Shown here piece after piece: positions 30,716-37,985 of a stretch of 53,564 nt of DNA; position 1 is the stretch's first letter; each line of letters starts with the position of its first letter. Both the position numbers and the translations under genes were made by a program. Source of the DNA: Alphaproteobacteria bacterium (lineage in GTDB: Bacteria > Pseudomonadota > Alphaproteobacteria > Micavibrionales > Micavibrionaceae); contig JAGRIJ010000014.1 in assembly GCA_020443295.1 (NCBI GenBank), positions 1 through 53,564 on the forward strand, in the 5' to 3' direction. The notes under the pieces were generated by a model. That model was not told the DNA's origin. It ran no database searches and worked only from the letters and a program-made list of their open reading frames with translations.

Positions 30716-32326
30716 ATGATTACAGAACGCAATGAACATTACCGCTTCGGCAGCGCCGCCTTTGCTGACATGCGCGAATTGTCGGCTGCTGGCTTCTTCC
30801 GGCAATCTCCAACATCGCTGTTCGTTGGCTTCTTCGAGGGCAAGCCGCTCTGGTATCACGGCGCGGGCGGACTACTCCTGACGGCTGGCGCGCGGTCCGG
30901 CAAGCTGCGCGACATTCTCGCCTACAATCTCTGCTCTGGAATCTATTCTGGCGGTTCACTGCTGGCGCTCGACATGAAGGGCGAGCTGGCGGCGATCTCG
31001 CAGGACCAGACTAAGGACGGCAAATTCTGCGCCTACTGGAATCCGCTCGGCCTGCACGGACTTCCGCAGAACCGCGTGAACCCTGTCTCGTATATCCGCA
31101 AAGGCAGTTCGACTCTCGTCTCGGATGTGAAAGTCTTCACCGAAAACATGATCCCGCTTTCCGGCTCGGCCAACAGCAAGTATTTCGAGATGCGGGCACG
31201 CGATATTGTCGAAGCCCTGATCCTCACGCTTGTTGAGCAGCACGGTGCACTGACTCTTCCTGATCTGTACCGGATCATCAACCTCATTCCCGGTGCAGGC
31301 GATGCGTGGCTCGACTTCGCCTATGCGATGCACACCTCCGCTTTTCCGCTGGCGCGGCGCGTCGAGGAAGAAATCAACCAGTCCCGCAAGGACACCTCCA
31401 CGGGCGGCTTCCAAGGCATCTTAGGCGAAATCTTCAAAGCCTTCTCCTGCCTCTCGGACCCGGTGCTGCTAGAGTCCGTCTCGCCGCCTTACGACTTCGA
31501 TTGTTCGGCCCTGACGGATTCCGGCCAACGCTGGCAGGTCTACCTTATGCCTCCGGCAGAGTTCGTCGATGCGTGGGCACCTGTCATCAAGGCGATCTTC
31601 GTGAGTGCAATGATCTACAAATCCCGAGCGCCGTCTGCGCCGCAACAGACTTGGATTCTCGATGAATGCGCGCAACTCAATAACTTCCCGCTGGTCGTGA
31701 AGCTCTTCACCTATGGCGCGGGCATCGGCATTCGCCCGTGGGCGGTTTTCCAGTCAACGGACCAGATGAACGCGCTCGGCCCAAACGCCAAGAACATCAT
31801 CACCTCAAGCGCAGCCTTGCAAATCTATTTCGCCCTGCGTGAAATCTCATCGGCACGCGATGTCTCCACCATGCTCGGCACACAAACGCTCGAATTTAAC
31901 GACACGCTGCAACAGGGCCAAAGCCGTCTCGCCAAGAGCCGCATCCTGCAATCGCTTCTGACAGGCGAAGACCCGCTCGCAGCGGGAATTGCTTTCAGTC
32001 ACTTCAAGCATGCGGCAACGCACCGCTCCAAGCAAATGCGCCCGCTGCAAACGCCTGACGAGGTACTGAACGCACAGCCCGATACGGCATTCGTCTTCAC
32101 CGATAGCTTGCAGCATCCCATCCTCGCGCAGCGCAAGGCGTACTATGCGCAAGCCTTCATGGCGGGGCGGTTTCATCCGAACCCATATCACCCTCCCGCT
32201 GACCGTGTGCGCGTTACACTGAGTCTCGGACGCTCAGGCTGGCTGCATGTGCGCAAGGAAACGGTGCCGCATCGCTTCGCACACTTTCCGCAATATGCGG
32301 ATGGGATATGGTCGAGAACTGGCTAA
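30716..32326 (+). CDS. VirD4/TraG-family type IV coupling protein
   Basis: A 536-residue ATPase of the coupling-protein family. The P-loop lies in LLTAGARSGKLRDIL (a variant of GxxxxGKS/T in which Ser precedes Gly-Lys), and motif B is TWILDECAQLNNFP. Further family features are LLALDMKGELAAI, AVFQSTDQMNALG and NIITSSAALQIYFA. It would link the relaxase-bound DNA strand to a secretion channel. No strong membrane helices are seen at the N-terminus, so this looks like one of the shorter soluble-type members. No VirB genes are present in the element. Codon use matches the GC-rich backbone. Confidence 0.9.
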   Translation: MITERNEHYRFGSAAFADMRELSAAGFFRQSPTSLFVGFFEGKPLWYHGAGGLLLTAGARSGKLRDILAYNLCSGIYSGGSLLALDMKGELAAISQDQTKDGKFCAYWNPLGLHGLPQNRVNPVSYIRKGSSTLVSDVKVFTENMIPLSGSANSKYFEMRARDIVEALILTLVEQHGALTLPDLYRIINLIPGAGDAWLDFAYAMHTSAFPLARRVEEEINQSRKDTSTGGFQGILGEIFKAFSCLSDPVLLESVSPPYDFDCSALTDSGQRWQVYLMPPAEFVDAWAPVIKAIFVSAMIYKSRAPSAPQQTWILDECAQLNNFPLVVKLFTYGAGIGIRPWAVFQSTDQMNALGPNAKNIITSSAALQIYFALREISSARDVSTMLGTQTLEFNDTLQQGQSRLAKSRILQSLLTGEDPLAAGIAFSHFKHAATHRSKQMRPLQTPDEVLNAQPDTAFVFTDSLQHPILAQRKAYYAQAFMAGRFHPNPYHPPADRVRVTLSLGRSGWLHVRKETVPHRFAHFPQYADGIWSRTG

Positions 32327-32334
32327 TAAATTGA

Positions 32335-32808
32335 TTAGGGAATGTAATGATTGGGATCAATCTCTTTGGTTCCCCCGGATTGAAGCAACGAATATAGGTC
32401 GCCAGTGTCAACGTCCACATGGCAAAATGTCATTTCAACAAGACCGTCTTCGCGCTGGACATGGTGATACCACTCAATTTGAATTGATGTGTGCCTAAGC
32501 ATATCTTCCGCAAGACAGAGGTCAGTTGTTAATATTCCGTCCTTTTGGTCCAGATCGTCCACTTCAAGGTCAACACTTAGGAAATGGTCGTTTCCATCAT
32601 CATACGTCAACCGCGCATCAACCTGCTTAAAGCCTTCAACGATTTCCGGGTATTCAAGAAGCAGCGGTACGCACCTTTCGGCTGAGACATCTTTCTTCTT
32701 TAAATGAAGTTCGTATTTACCTTCGCCACCACAGGCGAATGTTGGCGCACTGAAGACAGTCCCCACAAAAATCAAAGACAATAATTTCAATCTCTGGCCA
32801 AGTATCAT
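32335..32808 (-). CDS. Secreted hypothetical protein
   Basis: A 157-residue product with a signal peptide (RLKLLSLIFVGTVFSAPTFA, cut before CGGEGK) and four cysteines in all, so one or two disulfides are possible. It is acidic and beta-rich, without known motif. It runs against the flanking transfer genes and is more AT-rich, so it was probably added to the element separately. Confidence 0.6.
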   Translation of the reverse strand: MILGQRLKLLSLIFVGTVFSAPTFACGGEGKYELHLKKKDVSAERCVPLLLEYPEIVEGFKQVDARLTYDDGNDHFLSVDLEVDDLDQKDGILTTDLCLAEDMLRHTSIQIEWYHHVQREDGLVEMTFCHVDVDTGDLYSLLQSGGTKEIDPNHYIP

Positions 32809-32917
32809 CCGTCAAAAGCTTAAACGATCAGGCGTCACTCAATCCACAAAATCCGCATAACACCCTGAATTTACTCTCTCCCCCGGTACACTGAGGAAGC
32901 CCGGAAAGGAGAAGCAA

Positions 32918-33358
32918 ATGACAGACGACCAGACCAACACTTCCAGCACGGACTTTGCGCCCGCGCAGGACACAAAAACCCCACAGCCGGAACAGAACGG
33001 CCCCGCCGATGTGCTGCGCGATGGCAATATCAAGGCCACCATCTGGAAGAACGAACGCGAAAACGGCCCGTCCTATAACACCACCTTCGCCCGCACTTGG
33101 CAGGATGAAAGCGGCGCGTTCCGGGACAGCCATTCCTTTTCCGGCACGGAATTGCTGCGCGTTTCTGAACTTGCGCGCGGCGCATATGCCCGCACCAATG
33201 AATTACGCCACGAACATATGCAGCAGCCGGACAAGGTGCGCGATCTCGAAGAAGAATCTTTGCGCGCGCCTGATCTTGAATCCTTCAAGGCCAAACGCGC
33301 TGAACTCACGCAGGAATTGACCGGAAGAAGTCCAGCGCCAAGCCGTCGCAAGGTATGA
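32918..33358 (+). CDS. Conserved element protein, KATIW family copy 1
   Basis: A 146-residue soluble protein preceded by GGAAAGGAG. The central part, VLRDGNIKATIWKNERENG to FSGTELLRVSELARGAY, is shared with the product at 33497-33799. Two related single-domain proteins in tandem are common in alphaproteobacterial mobile elements but have no known role. The C-terminus adds a charged helical extension of about 50 residues. Confidence 0.65.
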   Translation: MTDDQTNTSSTDFAPAQDTKTPQPEQNGPADVLRDGNIKATIWKNERENGPSYNTTFARTWQDESGAFRDSHSFSGTELLRVSELARGAYARTNELRHEHMQQPDKVRDLEEESLRAPDLESFKAKRAELTQELTGRSPAPSRRKV

Positions 33359-33419
33359 TCTGCACTAGGAATATTTTCTTGCAAAAGAAGGAATGTTCTT
33401 GTATTGTTCTCATCAAATT

Positions 33420-33464
33420 GGCGGCCCCGTTTAGCGTTGTGATGCGCAACCGGGCCGCCTTTTT
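33420..33464 (+). terminator. Rho-independent terminator
   Basis: GGCGGCCC pairs with GGGCCGCC (stem 33420-33427/33452-33459), with an internal GTTG/CAAC pairing in the loop, and is followed by a T-run. It ends the transcript of the first KATIW-family gene. Confidence 0.75.
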
Positions 33465-33496
33465 ATTTCCCGCAACATGAAAGGAGACACCGCACG

Positions 33497-33799
33497 ATGA
33501 ATGCTCATCCACCAAGTAAAAGCCCGCCCGTTGAAGTTCTGCGCGATGGCGCGCTCAAGGCGACCATCTGGGAGAATGAAGGCGAGAACGGAACCTATTT
33601 CACGACGACCTTCGCCCGGACCTATCAGGCAGGCGATGGCTCATTGAAGGATTCGCACAGCTTTTCAGGAAGCGAATTGCTGCGCATCGCCGAACTCGCC
33701 CGCCAAGCCTATGCCAGCGTCAATGCGTTCCGCCGCGATCATGCGCCAGAGCCGGAACCTGAACGGAGCCTCTCCGATGAATACCGCCAAGCTCTCTAA
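33497..33799 (+). CDS. Conserved element protein, KATIW family copy 2
   Basis: A 100-residue paralogue of the preceding gene's product: VLRDGALKATIWENEGENG and FSGSELLRIAELARQAY align without gaps with the first copy. AAAGGAGA precedes the ATG. It lacks the C-terminal extension of copy 1. Function unknown. Confidence 0.65.
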   Translation: MNAHPPSKSPPVEVLRDGALKATIWENEGENGTYFTTTFARTYQAGDGSLKDSHSFSGSELLRIAELARQAYASVNAFRRDHAPEPEPERSLSDEYRQAL

Positions 33800-33809
33800 C
33801 CCGATCCAA

Positions 33810-33835
33810 GCACGCCCGAGTGAGTCCGGGCGTGC
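33810..33835 (+). repeat. 9-bp GC hairpin between genes
   Basis: GCACGCCCG and CGGGCGTGC pair perfectly around an 8-nt loop, between the second KATIW-family gene and the next gene. No T-run follows, so it may protect the transcript end or be a weak terminator. Confidence 0.5.
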
Positions 33836-33862
33836 GCCACCGCCTTACGAAAGACGACCGCC

Positions 33863-34231
33863 ATGAAAGCACCGAGAACACCTATTCACGAAAGAGACCC
33901 GACACCGCCCAACAAAACGGCCATTCAATTCGATGCGCGGGAGTTCGCGCATTTCCTCGCCGAGGTCGATGCGACCGAAGCGCAAAAGCTCGAATATATC
34001 GAAACGCTCTGGACCATCGTTCTGCAATTCATCGACATGGGTTTTGGAATCCATCCAATTCAACAAGCCTGTGGACAGTTTGATGAGGGGACCGCTCTTT
34101 GCGGCGGTGCCGATTCGGACATGGTAGAATTACCCCATTCAGATTTTTGCAAAGACTTTGAGCGCGTGGGGAAACCTCTGCGCGCAAAACAGATTCCAAA
34201 CATGATAGAGGGGGAGAGCCATGACCAGTGA
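33863..34231 (+). CDS. Conserved hypothetical protein next to the recombinase
   Basis: The 122-residue soluble, acidic protein (IQFDAREFAHFLAEVDATEA...) overlaps the recombinase gene by 11 bp and is therefore translationally coupled to it. Small partners in this position can be recombination directionality factors, but this one has no visible helix-turn-helix and I would not assign that role. Confidence 0.6.
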   Translation: MKAPRTPIHERDPTPPNKTAIQFDAREFAHFLAEVDATEAQKLEYIETLWTIVLQFIDMGFGIHPIQQACGQFDEGTALCGGADSDMVELPHSDFCKDFERVGKPLRAKQIPNMIEGESHDQ

Positions 34232-36002
34232 ACTGACCAGACCAAAGACCGGAAGCGCAACCGCCGTCATTTACGCGCGTGTCTCCAGCGTCGCGCAAAT
34301 GCAAAAGGGTCACGGCCTCGGCTCGCAGGAAACGCGCTGCCGCGAGTTCGCCCGCATGAAGGGCTATGAAGTCGCGCATGTGTTTTGCGATGAAGCTGTC
34401 TCCGGCGGCATCATCGACCGCCCCGGCATGTTGGCGATGCTCTCGTACCTCAAGAAGAACAAGCGTACCGAGCATGTCGTTCTGATCGACGATATCTCGC
34501 GCCTCGCGCGGGACATGAAAGCGCACCTTGATCTGCGCGATGCGATTGCCGCTGCGGGTGGACGGCTCGAAAGCCCGTCCATTGAGTTCGGGGAAGATTC
34601 CGACTCCATCCTCGTTGAGAATCTGCTGGCTTCCGTTTCGCAGCATCAACGCCAGAAGAATGCGGAGCAAACCCGCAACCGGATGCGCGCACGGATTCAG
34701 AATGGCTACTGGCCGTTTATCTCCTGCATGGGCTTCAAGCACATTCATGCGCCCGGACAGGGCAAGGTGCTGGTGCGCGATGAACCGCTCGCCTCGATCA
34801 TTCAGGAAGGGCTTGAAGGTTTCGCTTCGGGACGCTTTGAATCGCAGGCCGAAGTGAAGCGCTTCTTCGAAAGCCATCCGGCTTTTCCGAAGAATCGTTA
34901 CGGCGTGGTGCGCAACCAGTTCGTCACCGACACGCTGACCAAGCCGCTTTATGCCGGGTATGTCGAAGCGCCGGATTGGGGCGTGTCCTTGCGCAAAGGA
35001 AACCATGAAGGGCTGATTTCGTTCGAGACGTTTGAGCGCATCCAGAAACGTTTGAAAGAAGGTGCGCGGGCTCCGGCTCGGCCTGACCTGAACGCGGATT
35101 TCCCGTTGCGCGGAGCCATCACCTGCGGCTGCTGCGAGCGGCCCCTGACGGGTTCATGGTCGAAAAGCAAAACCGGGGTGAAGCATCCTTACTATTCGTG
35201 CTTCAACCGCGCCTGCTCGGAAAAGGGCAAGTCGATCCGGCGTGACCAGATCGAGGGAGACTTCGCGGCGCTGCTTGAAGAGTTGACGCCTGCGCCCACC
35301 TTGTTCGAGTTGGTCCGGGCGTTGGTCAAGCACGGATGGGATCAGCGGCTGGCGCAGGCTCATGCGTTTGCCAAAACATTTGCGCGCGATATCCAGACAC
35401 TTGAAAAGCAGATCGACGCGCTCCTTGAGCGGATCGTAGAAGCAAGCAATCCGAGCGTGATTGCTGCTTACGAATCCAAGATCGCCAAGCTCGAACGCGA
35501 GAAGCTGGTGCTCGAAGAAAAGCGGCTCACGAGTGGAAGTCCGCGCGGGAGGTTCGAGGATATGTTCGAACTCGCCATGGGCTTTCTGGCAAACCCTTCA
35601 AAACTTTGGGTTTCCGGGTCACATGCACACCGCAGGCTGGTCCTGAAACTGACCTTTGCGGACCGTCTGAGCTATTGCCGGAAATCGGGATTTCGAACCC
35701 CGGAAACCACCTTGCCTTTCAAGGCTTTGGGGTCGTTTCGGGAAGGCGAAAACGTAATGGCGGAGAGGGTGGGATTTGAACCCACGATACCCTTGCGAGT
35801 ATACCGCATTTCGAGTGCGGCGCATTCAGCCACTCTGCCACCTCTCCAGTCCCGGCATGCCGGGTTCAAACCTTTTAGGGCTTTAGACTTACGAAAGCAA
35901 GAGCCTAGGCCGCATCGCGGTTTTGACCACGGTTCCGGCTCTCTGAAGCGTCCTCTTCCTGCTCTGCCGCTTTTTCGCGTTTCATCGCCCGGCGCTCTCT
36001 GA
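34221..36002 (+). CDS. Large serine recombinase (integrase), 3' end altered by integration
   Basis: The N-terminal resolvase domain begins AVIYARVSS with catalytic Ser22, followed by LIDDISRLARD. A recombinase domain (about 165-290), a zinc ribbon (CGCCERPLTG to CFNRACSEKG) and a coiled coil (about 395-435) complete a large serine recombinase. It would integrate and excise the element. From codon 513 the frame crosses the att core and the antisense of tRNA-Ser, giving a tail (VGFEPTIPLRVY...) that is typical of translated tRNA and is not native. In the excised circle the frame would instead end after 547 residues at 14362-14364. The current tail also overlaps the DedA gene on the other strand. 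Confidence 0.92.
   Translation: MTSELTRPKTGSATAVIYARVSSVAQMQKGHGLGSQETRCREFARMKGYEVAHVFCDEAVSGGIIDRPGMLAMLSYLKKNKRTEHVVLIDDISRLARDMKAHLDLRDAIAAAGGRLESPSIEFGEDSDSILVENLLASVSQHQRQKNAEQTRNRMRARIQNGYWPFISCMGFKHIHAPGQGKVLVRDEPLASIIQEGLEGFASGRFESQAEVKRFFESHPAFPKNRYGVVRNQFVTDTLTKPLYAGYVEAPDWGVSLRKGNHEGLISFETFERIQKRLKEGARAPARPDLNADFPLRGAITCGCCERPLTGSWSKSKTGVKHPYYSCFNRACSEKGKSIRRDQIEGDFAALLEELTPAPTLFELVRALVKHGWDQRLAQAHAFAKTFARDIQTLEKQIDALLERIVEASNPSVIAAYESKIAKLEREKLVLEEKRLTSGSPRGRFEDMFELAMGFLANPSKLWVSGSHAHRRLVLKLTFADRLSYCRKSGFRTPETTLPFKALGSFREGENVMAERVGFEPTIPLRVYRISSAAHSATLPPLQSRHAGFKPFRALDLRKQEPRPHRGFDHGSGSLKRPLPALPLFRVSSPGAL
35756..35770 (+). repeat. attR core at the tRNA-Ser 3' end
   Basis: AATGGCGGAGAGGGT, identical to 12481-12495 and matching 14256-14267 over 12 bases. 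It contains the CCA-encoding 3' end of tRNA-Ser(CGA), so integration leaves the tRNA intact. Confidence 0.85.
35758..35847 (-). tRNA. tRNA-Ser(CGA)
   Basis: On the minus strand the sequence folds as a class II tRNA: acceptor GGAGAGG, anticodon loop CTCGAAA (anticodon CGA), long variable arm (TATACTCGCAAGGGTATCG region), T-arm with GGTTCAAATCC, and encoded CCA. It is the integration target of the element. Confidence 0.96.
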
Positions 36003-36579
36003 GCACATGCACAACGGACGGCACGAATGAAAGGATAATGATCCCGATGATGATCGGCAGAAGATAATGGTCGATCTGTTCCGGGGGAATATACTCCCCG
36101 ACCTTGTAGCCCAGCGCGCACAGCCCCGCGACCCACAAAAGCGCCCCGATCAGCGTATTCACGATAAATTCCCGGTAATTCATCCGCACCATGCCTGCGC
36201 AAAACGGGGCGAACGTCCGCACGATGGGCATAAAGCGGGCCATGATGATGGTCATTTTCCCGTGCTTTGCGTAAAAGCGCTCCGTCATTTCCAGGTGTTT
36301 GCGCTTCAGGAACCGCGTATCGCCCTTGGCAAACAGCTTCATGCCGATCCGGCGCCCGATTTCGTACCCGGCAAGGTTACCCGCGACCGCGGCGGCCAGC
36401 CCGCCGAGCATCAGGATCCAGACGCTTAAAAACCCTTGTGATGCCAGAAATCCGGCTGTAAAGAGCAGGCTGTCCCCCGGCAGGAAGAAGAAGAACGGCA
36501 CTCCCGATTCAAGGAACAGGAAGCTCCAGATGCCTGCATAGCCCAGGGATTTGATGAGGGTTAAAGGGTCAAGGCCCAT
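35905..36579 (-). CDS. DedA-family membrane protein
   Basis: The 224-residue product has the DedA/SNARE-associated layout: the opening ESGVPFFFFLPGDSLLFTAG, the re-entrant segment, GNLAGYEIGRRIG, and RFMPIVRTFAPFCAGMVRMNYREF with the conserved Arg and Pro. DedA proteins are undecaprenyl-phosphate or phospholipid flippases of the inner membrane. GGAGCGATCTTC before the ATG gives a good start. The C-terminus is a long charged tail. Confidence 0.94.
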   Translation of the reverse strand: MGLDPLTLIKSLGYAGIWSFLFLESGVPFFFFLPGDSLLFTAGFLASQGFLSVWILMLGGLAAAVAGNLAGYEIGRRIGMKLFAKGDTRFLKRKHLEMTERFYAKHGKMTIIMARFMPIVRTFAPFCAGMVRMNYREFIVNTLIGALLWVAGLCALGYKVGEYIPPEQIDHYLLPIIIGIIILSFVPSVVHVLRERRAMKREKAAEQEEDASESRNRGQNRDAA

Positions 36580-36712
36580 GAAGATCGCTCCTTAAGACAC
36601 GTCATAAGGCCAGCAAAGTACTCCGGCGCGGACCAACACGCAAATATTATCGGCAGAAGCCGGTCTTTCTTTTCGGGGACTTGGGGGAGGGGGAGCGGAA
36701 TTATGAGGAAAA

Positions 36713-36804
36713 TGGCGGTGACGAGAGGATTCGAACCTCCGATACGGTGTTACCCGTATAACGGTTTAGCAAACCGCCGCCTTCAGCCGCTCGGCCACGT
36801 CACC
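36713..36804 (-). tRNA. tRNA-Ser(GCT)
   Basis: A class II tRNA on the minus strand with acceptor GGTGACG, anticodon loop TTGCTAA (anticodon GCT), a long variable arm, T-arm GGTTCGAATCC and encoded CCA. Confidence 0.96.
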
Positions 36805-36850
36805 AGCACAAAAAAGACTTACTATTATCGGGACGCCGCCTTTCTGTCTT

Positions 36851-36890
36851 GCCTGCTCCCGCAGGCGGGCAGCCGTTCGGCCACGTCACC
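36851..36890. repeat. Hairpin and duplicated 5' fragment of tRNA-Ser(GCT)
   Basis: Bases 36870-36890 repeat the first 21 nucleotides of the neighbouring tRNA-Ser(GCT) gene with one change, beside a hairpin GCCTGC-tccc-GCAGGC (36851-36866). This is a partial tRNA copy, as left by recombination at tRNA genes. Confidence 0.7.
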
Positions 36891-36983
36891 AAAAAATACT
36901 AAAGGTTTCTTCCAATACGTTATCCGCGCTATTTTGTAAAGCACGGAGGAGTTTTTCTGCCGTTTTTTCTTCTTAAGGTCCTG

Positions 36984-37208
36984 TTAGTCCTTGTTATTTT
37001 CATCCTTGTCCTTCTTTTTTTCGAGCAGACCTAAATTGTTCGTCAGGATAAGGCCGCAGATAACAGCGACGATCAGGGCAAAGAGGATTATTTTGATGTA
37101 AAGGTTCCAGGGCAGGACGGGACCCAAAATCTGGGCGATCGTTACAAGCACGATTACGGCCACTGCGCCGATCATGGAGAATAAAAGTCTGCTGTTGGGG
37201 TCAGACAT
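36984..37208 (-). CDS. Small two-helix membrane protein
   Basis: A 74-residue protein with two hydrophobic helices (LFSMIGAVAVIVLVTIAQIL and IILFALIVAVICGLIL) and a Lys/Asp-rich C-terminal tail. No known family. Confidence 0.6.
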   Translation of the reverse strand: MSDPNSRLLFSMIGAVAVIVLVTIAQILGPVLPWNLYIKIILFALIVAVICGLILTNNLGLLEKKKDKDENNKD

Positions 37209-37299
37209 GTTATCCGTTCCTGCCAGGGTGCCGGTTCATTATAGCGGGAAGCGGCGTTTCTTCACGTAGAAAAAGAGGAACCCGCAGGGTTTCTTTCAA

Positions 37300-37983
37300 C
37301 TAGAGATATTTTTTCAGGGAGGACGGCCAGTCCTGCTCGCCATCGGTGAATTCACCGATTTCCTGAAAGAACCATTCACTACCCTTGCGGTACAGGCGTC
37401 CAAAGATATAGGCGTAGGTCTCTTGGTCTACGGGAGCCTTGAGAGGGGTTTCGACCAGCGTTTTTTCGTTCTTGCAGTCCACAAGGCGGATGGAGGGGTT
37501 TTGGACCTGGTTCAGACTGAATTTGCTATCGCTGGCGACGATAAAAAACAGGTTTTCGTATGTCGGCGGGATCGTGTTCATCTCGATGTGGATTTGTTCG
37601 TCATCGTAGCCGCCATAGCCGTTGTAATTTTCGCCGCTATGGTACATGACCTCTTCTTTGTCTATCGCGTCTTCAGGAGCCGGGCCGGTGTAAGCAACCT
37701 TGTTCCCATCGTGATCAAGCGCGAAACACAAGAGATCCAGATCAAAGTGAGCATAGTTTTTTTCGCGGCCCTTGCCGTCTTCATCCTTTTCTGCGGAGCG
37801 GATATGAAGAAGGAAACCAAAAGCGCGGTGAACGTCATAGAGATAGAAACTGTTCCGGTTTTCAGGCGAGGGCGCGTATTTTGTATCCAAGGGGTCCCAT
37901 GAGAGGCCGACCATGAGGCGCTGGTGATGTTCGAGGTCCAGAGGAATTTTTCCGGGTATTTTTGGCGCTGTTGCTTCGCTCAT
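37300..37983 (-). CDS. TerD-family protein
   Basis: The 227-residue product contains a TerD domain: FDLDLLCFALDHDGNKV, then GYDDEQIHIEM (an acidic calcium-type site), FFIVASDS, PSIRLVDCKN and LYRKGSEWFFQEIG. TerD-like proteins bind calcium and belong to stress/tellurite systems, usually in ter clusters; here it stands alone. It lies two bases downstream of gatB on the same strand, so it is likely transcribed with it. Confidence 0.88.
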   Translation of the reverse strand: MSEATAPKIPGKIPLDLEHHQRLMVGLSWDPLDTKYAPSPENRNSFYLYDVHRAFGFLLHIRSAEKDEDGKGREKNYAHFDLDLLCFALDHDGNKVAYTGPAPEDAIDKEEVMYHSGENYNGYGGYDDEQIHIEMNTIPPTYENLFFIVASDSKFSLNQVQNPSIRLVDCKNEKTLVETPLKAPVDQETYAYIFGRLYRKGSEWFFQEIGEFTDGEQDWPSSLKKYL

Positions 37984-37985
37984 CC

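Larger units (their letters stand above)
14256..35770. mobile_element. Integrative mobilizable element in tRNA-Ser(CGA) with defence cargo
   Basis: The unit between the cores at 14256 and 35756 contains mobC, relaxase, a coupling protein, a large serine recombinase next to the tRNA, and several small conserved proteins. There is no VirB/Tra mating-channel gene, so it should need a helper conjugation system. A lower-GC block at about 16.98-25.7 kb carries seven defence genes and is clearly a later cargo. A second, smaller accretion around 27.8-30.1 kb holds a Tiki-like protein and a lipoprotein, flanked by a partial duplication of backbone sequence. Confidence 0.85.

Noticed and set aside
33863..34231. 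Recombination directionality factor
   Set aside because: Position fits, but no DNA-binding motif is visible, so I left it as a hypothetical protein.
12481..35770. Prophage
   Set aside because: No capsid, terminase, tail or lysis genes; relaxase and coupling protein show a mobilizable element.
35759..36002. Native C-terminal domain of the recombinase
   Set aside because: The residues after the att core are translated from tRNA antisense and chromosomal DNA (VGFEPTIPL type), a well-known artefact, not a domain.
36703..36939. Protein-coding frame across tRNA-Ser(GCT)
   Set aside because: It is the antisense reading of a tRNA gene and its fragment; no ribosome site or conservation signal.
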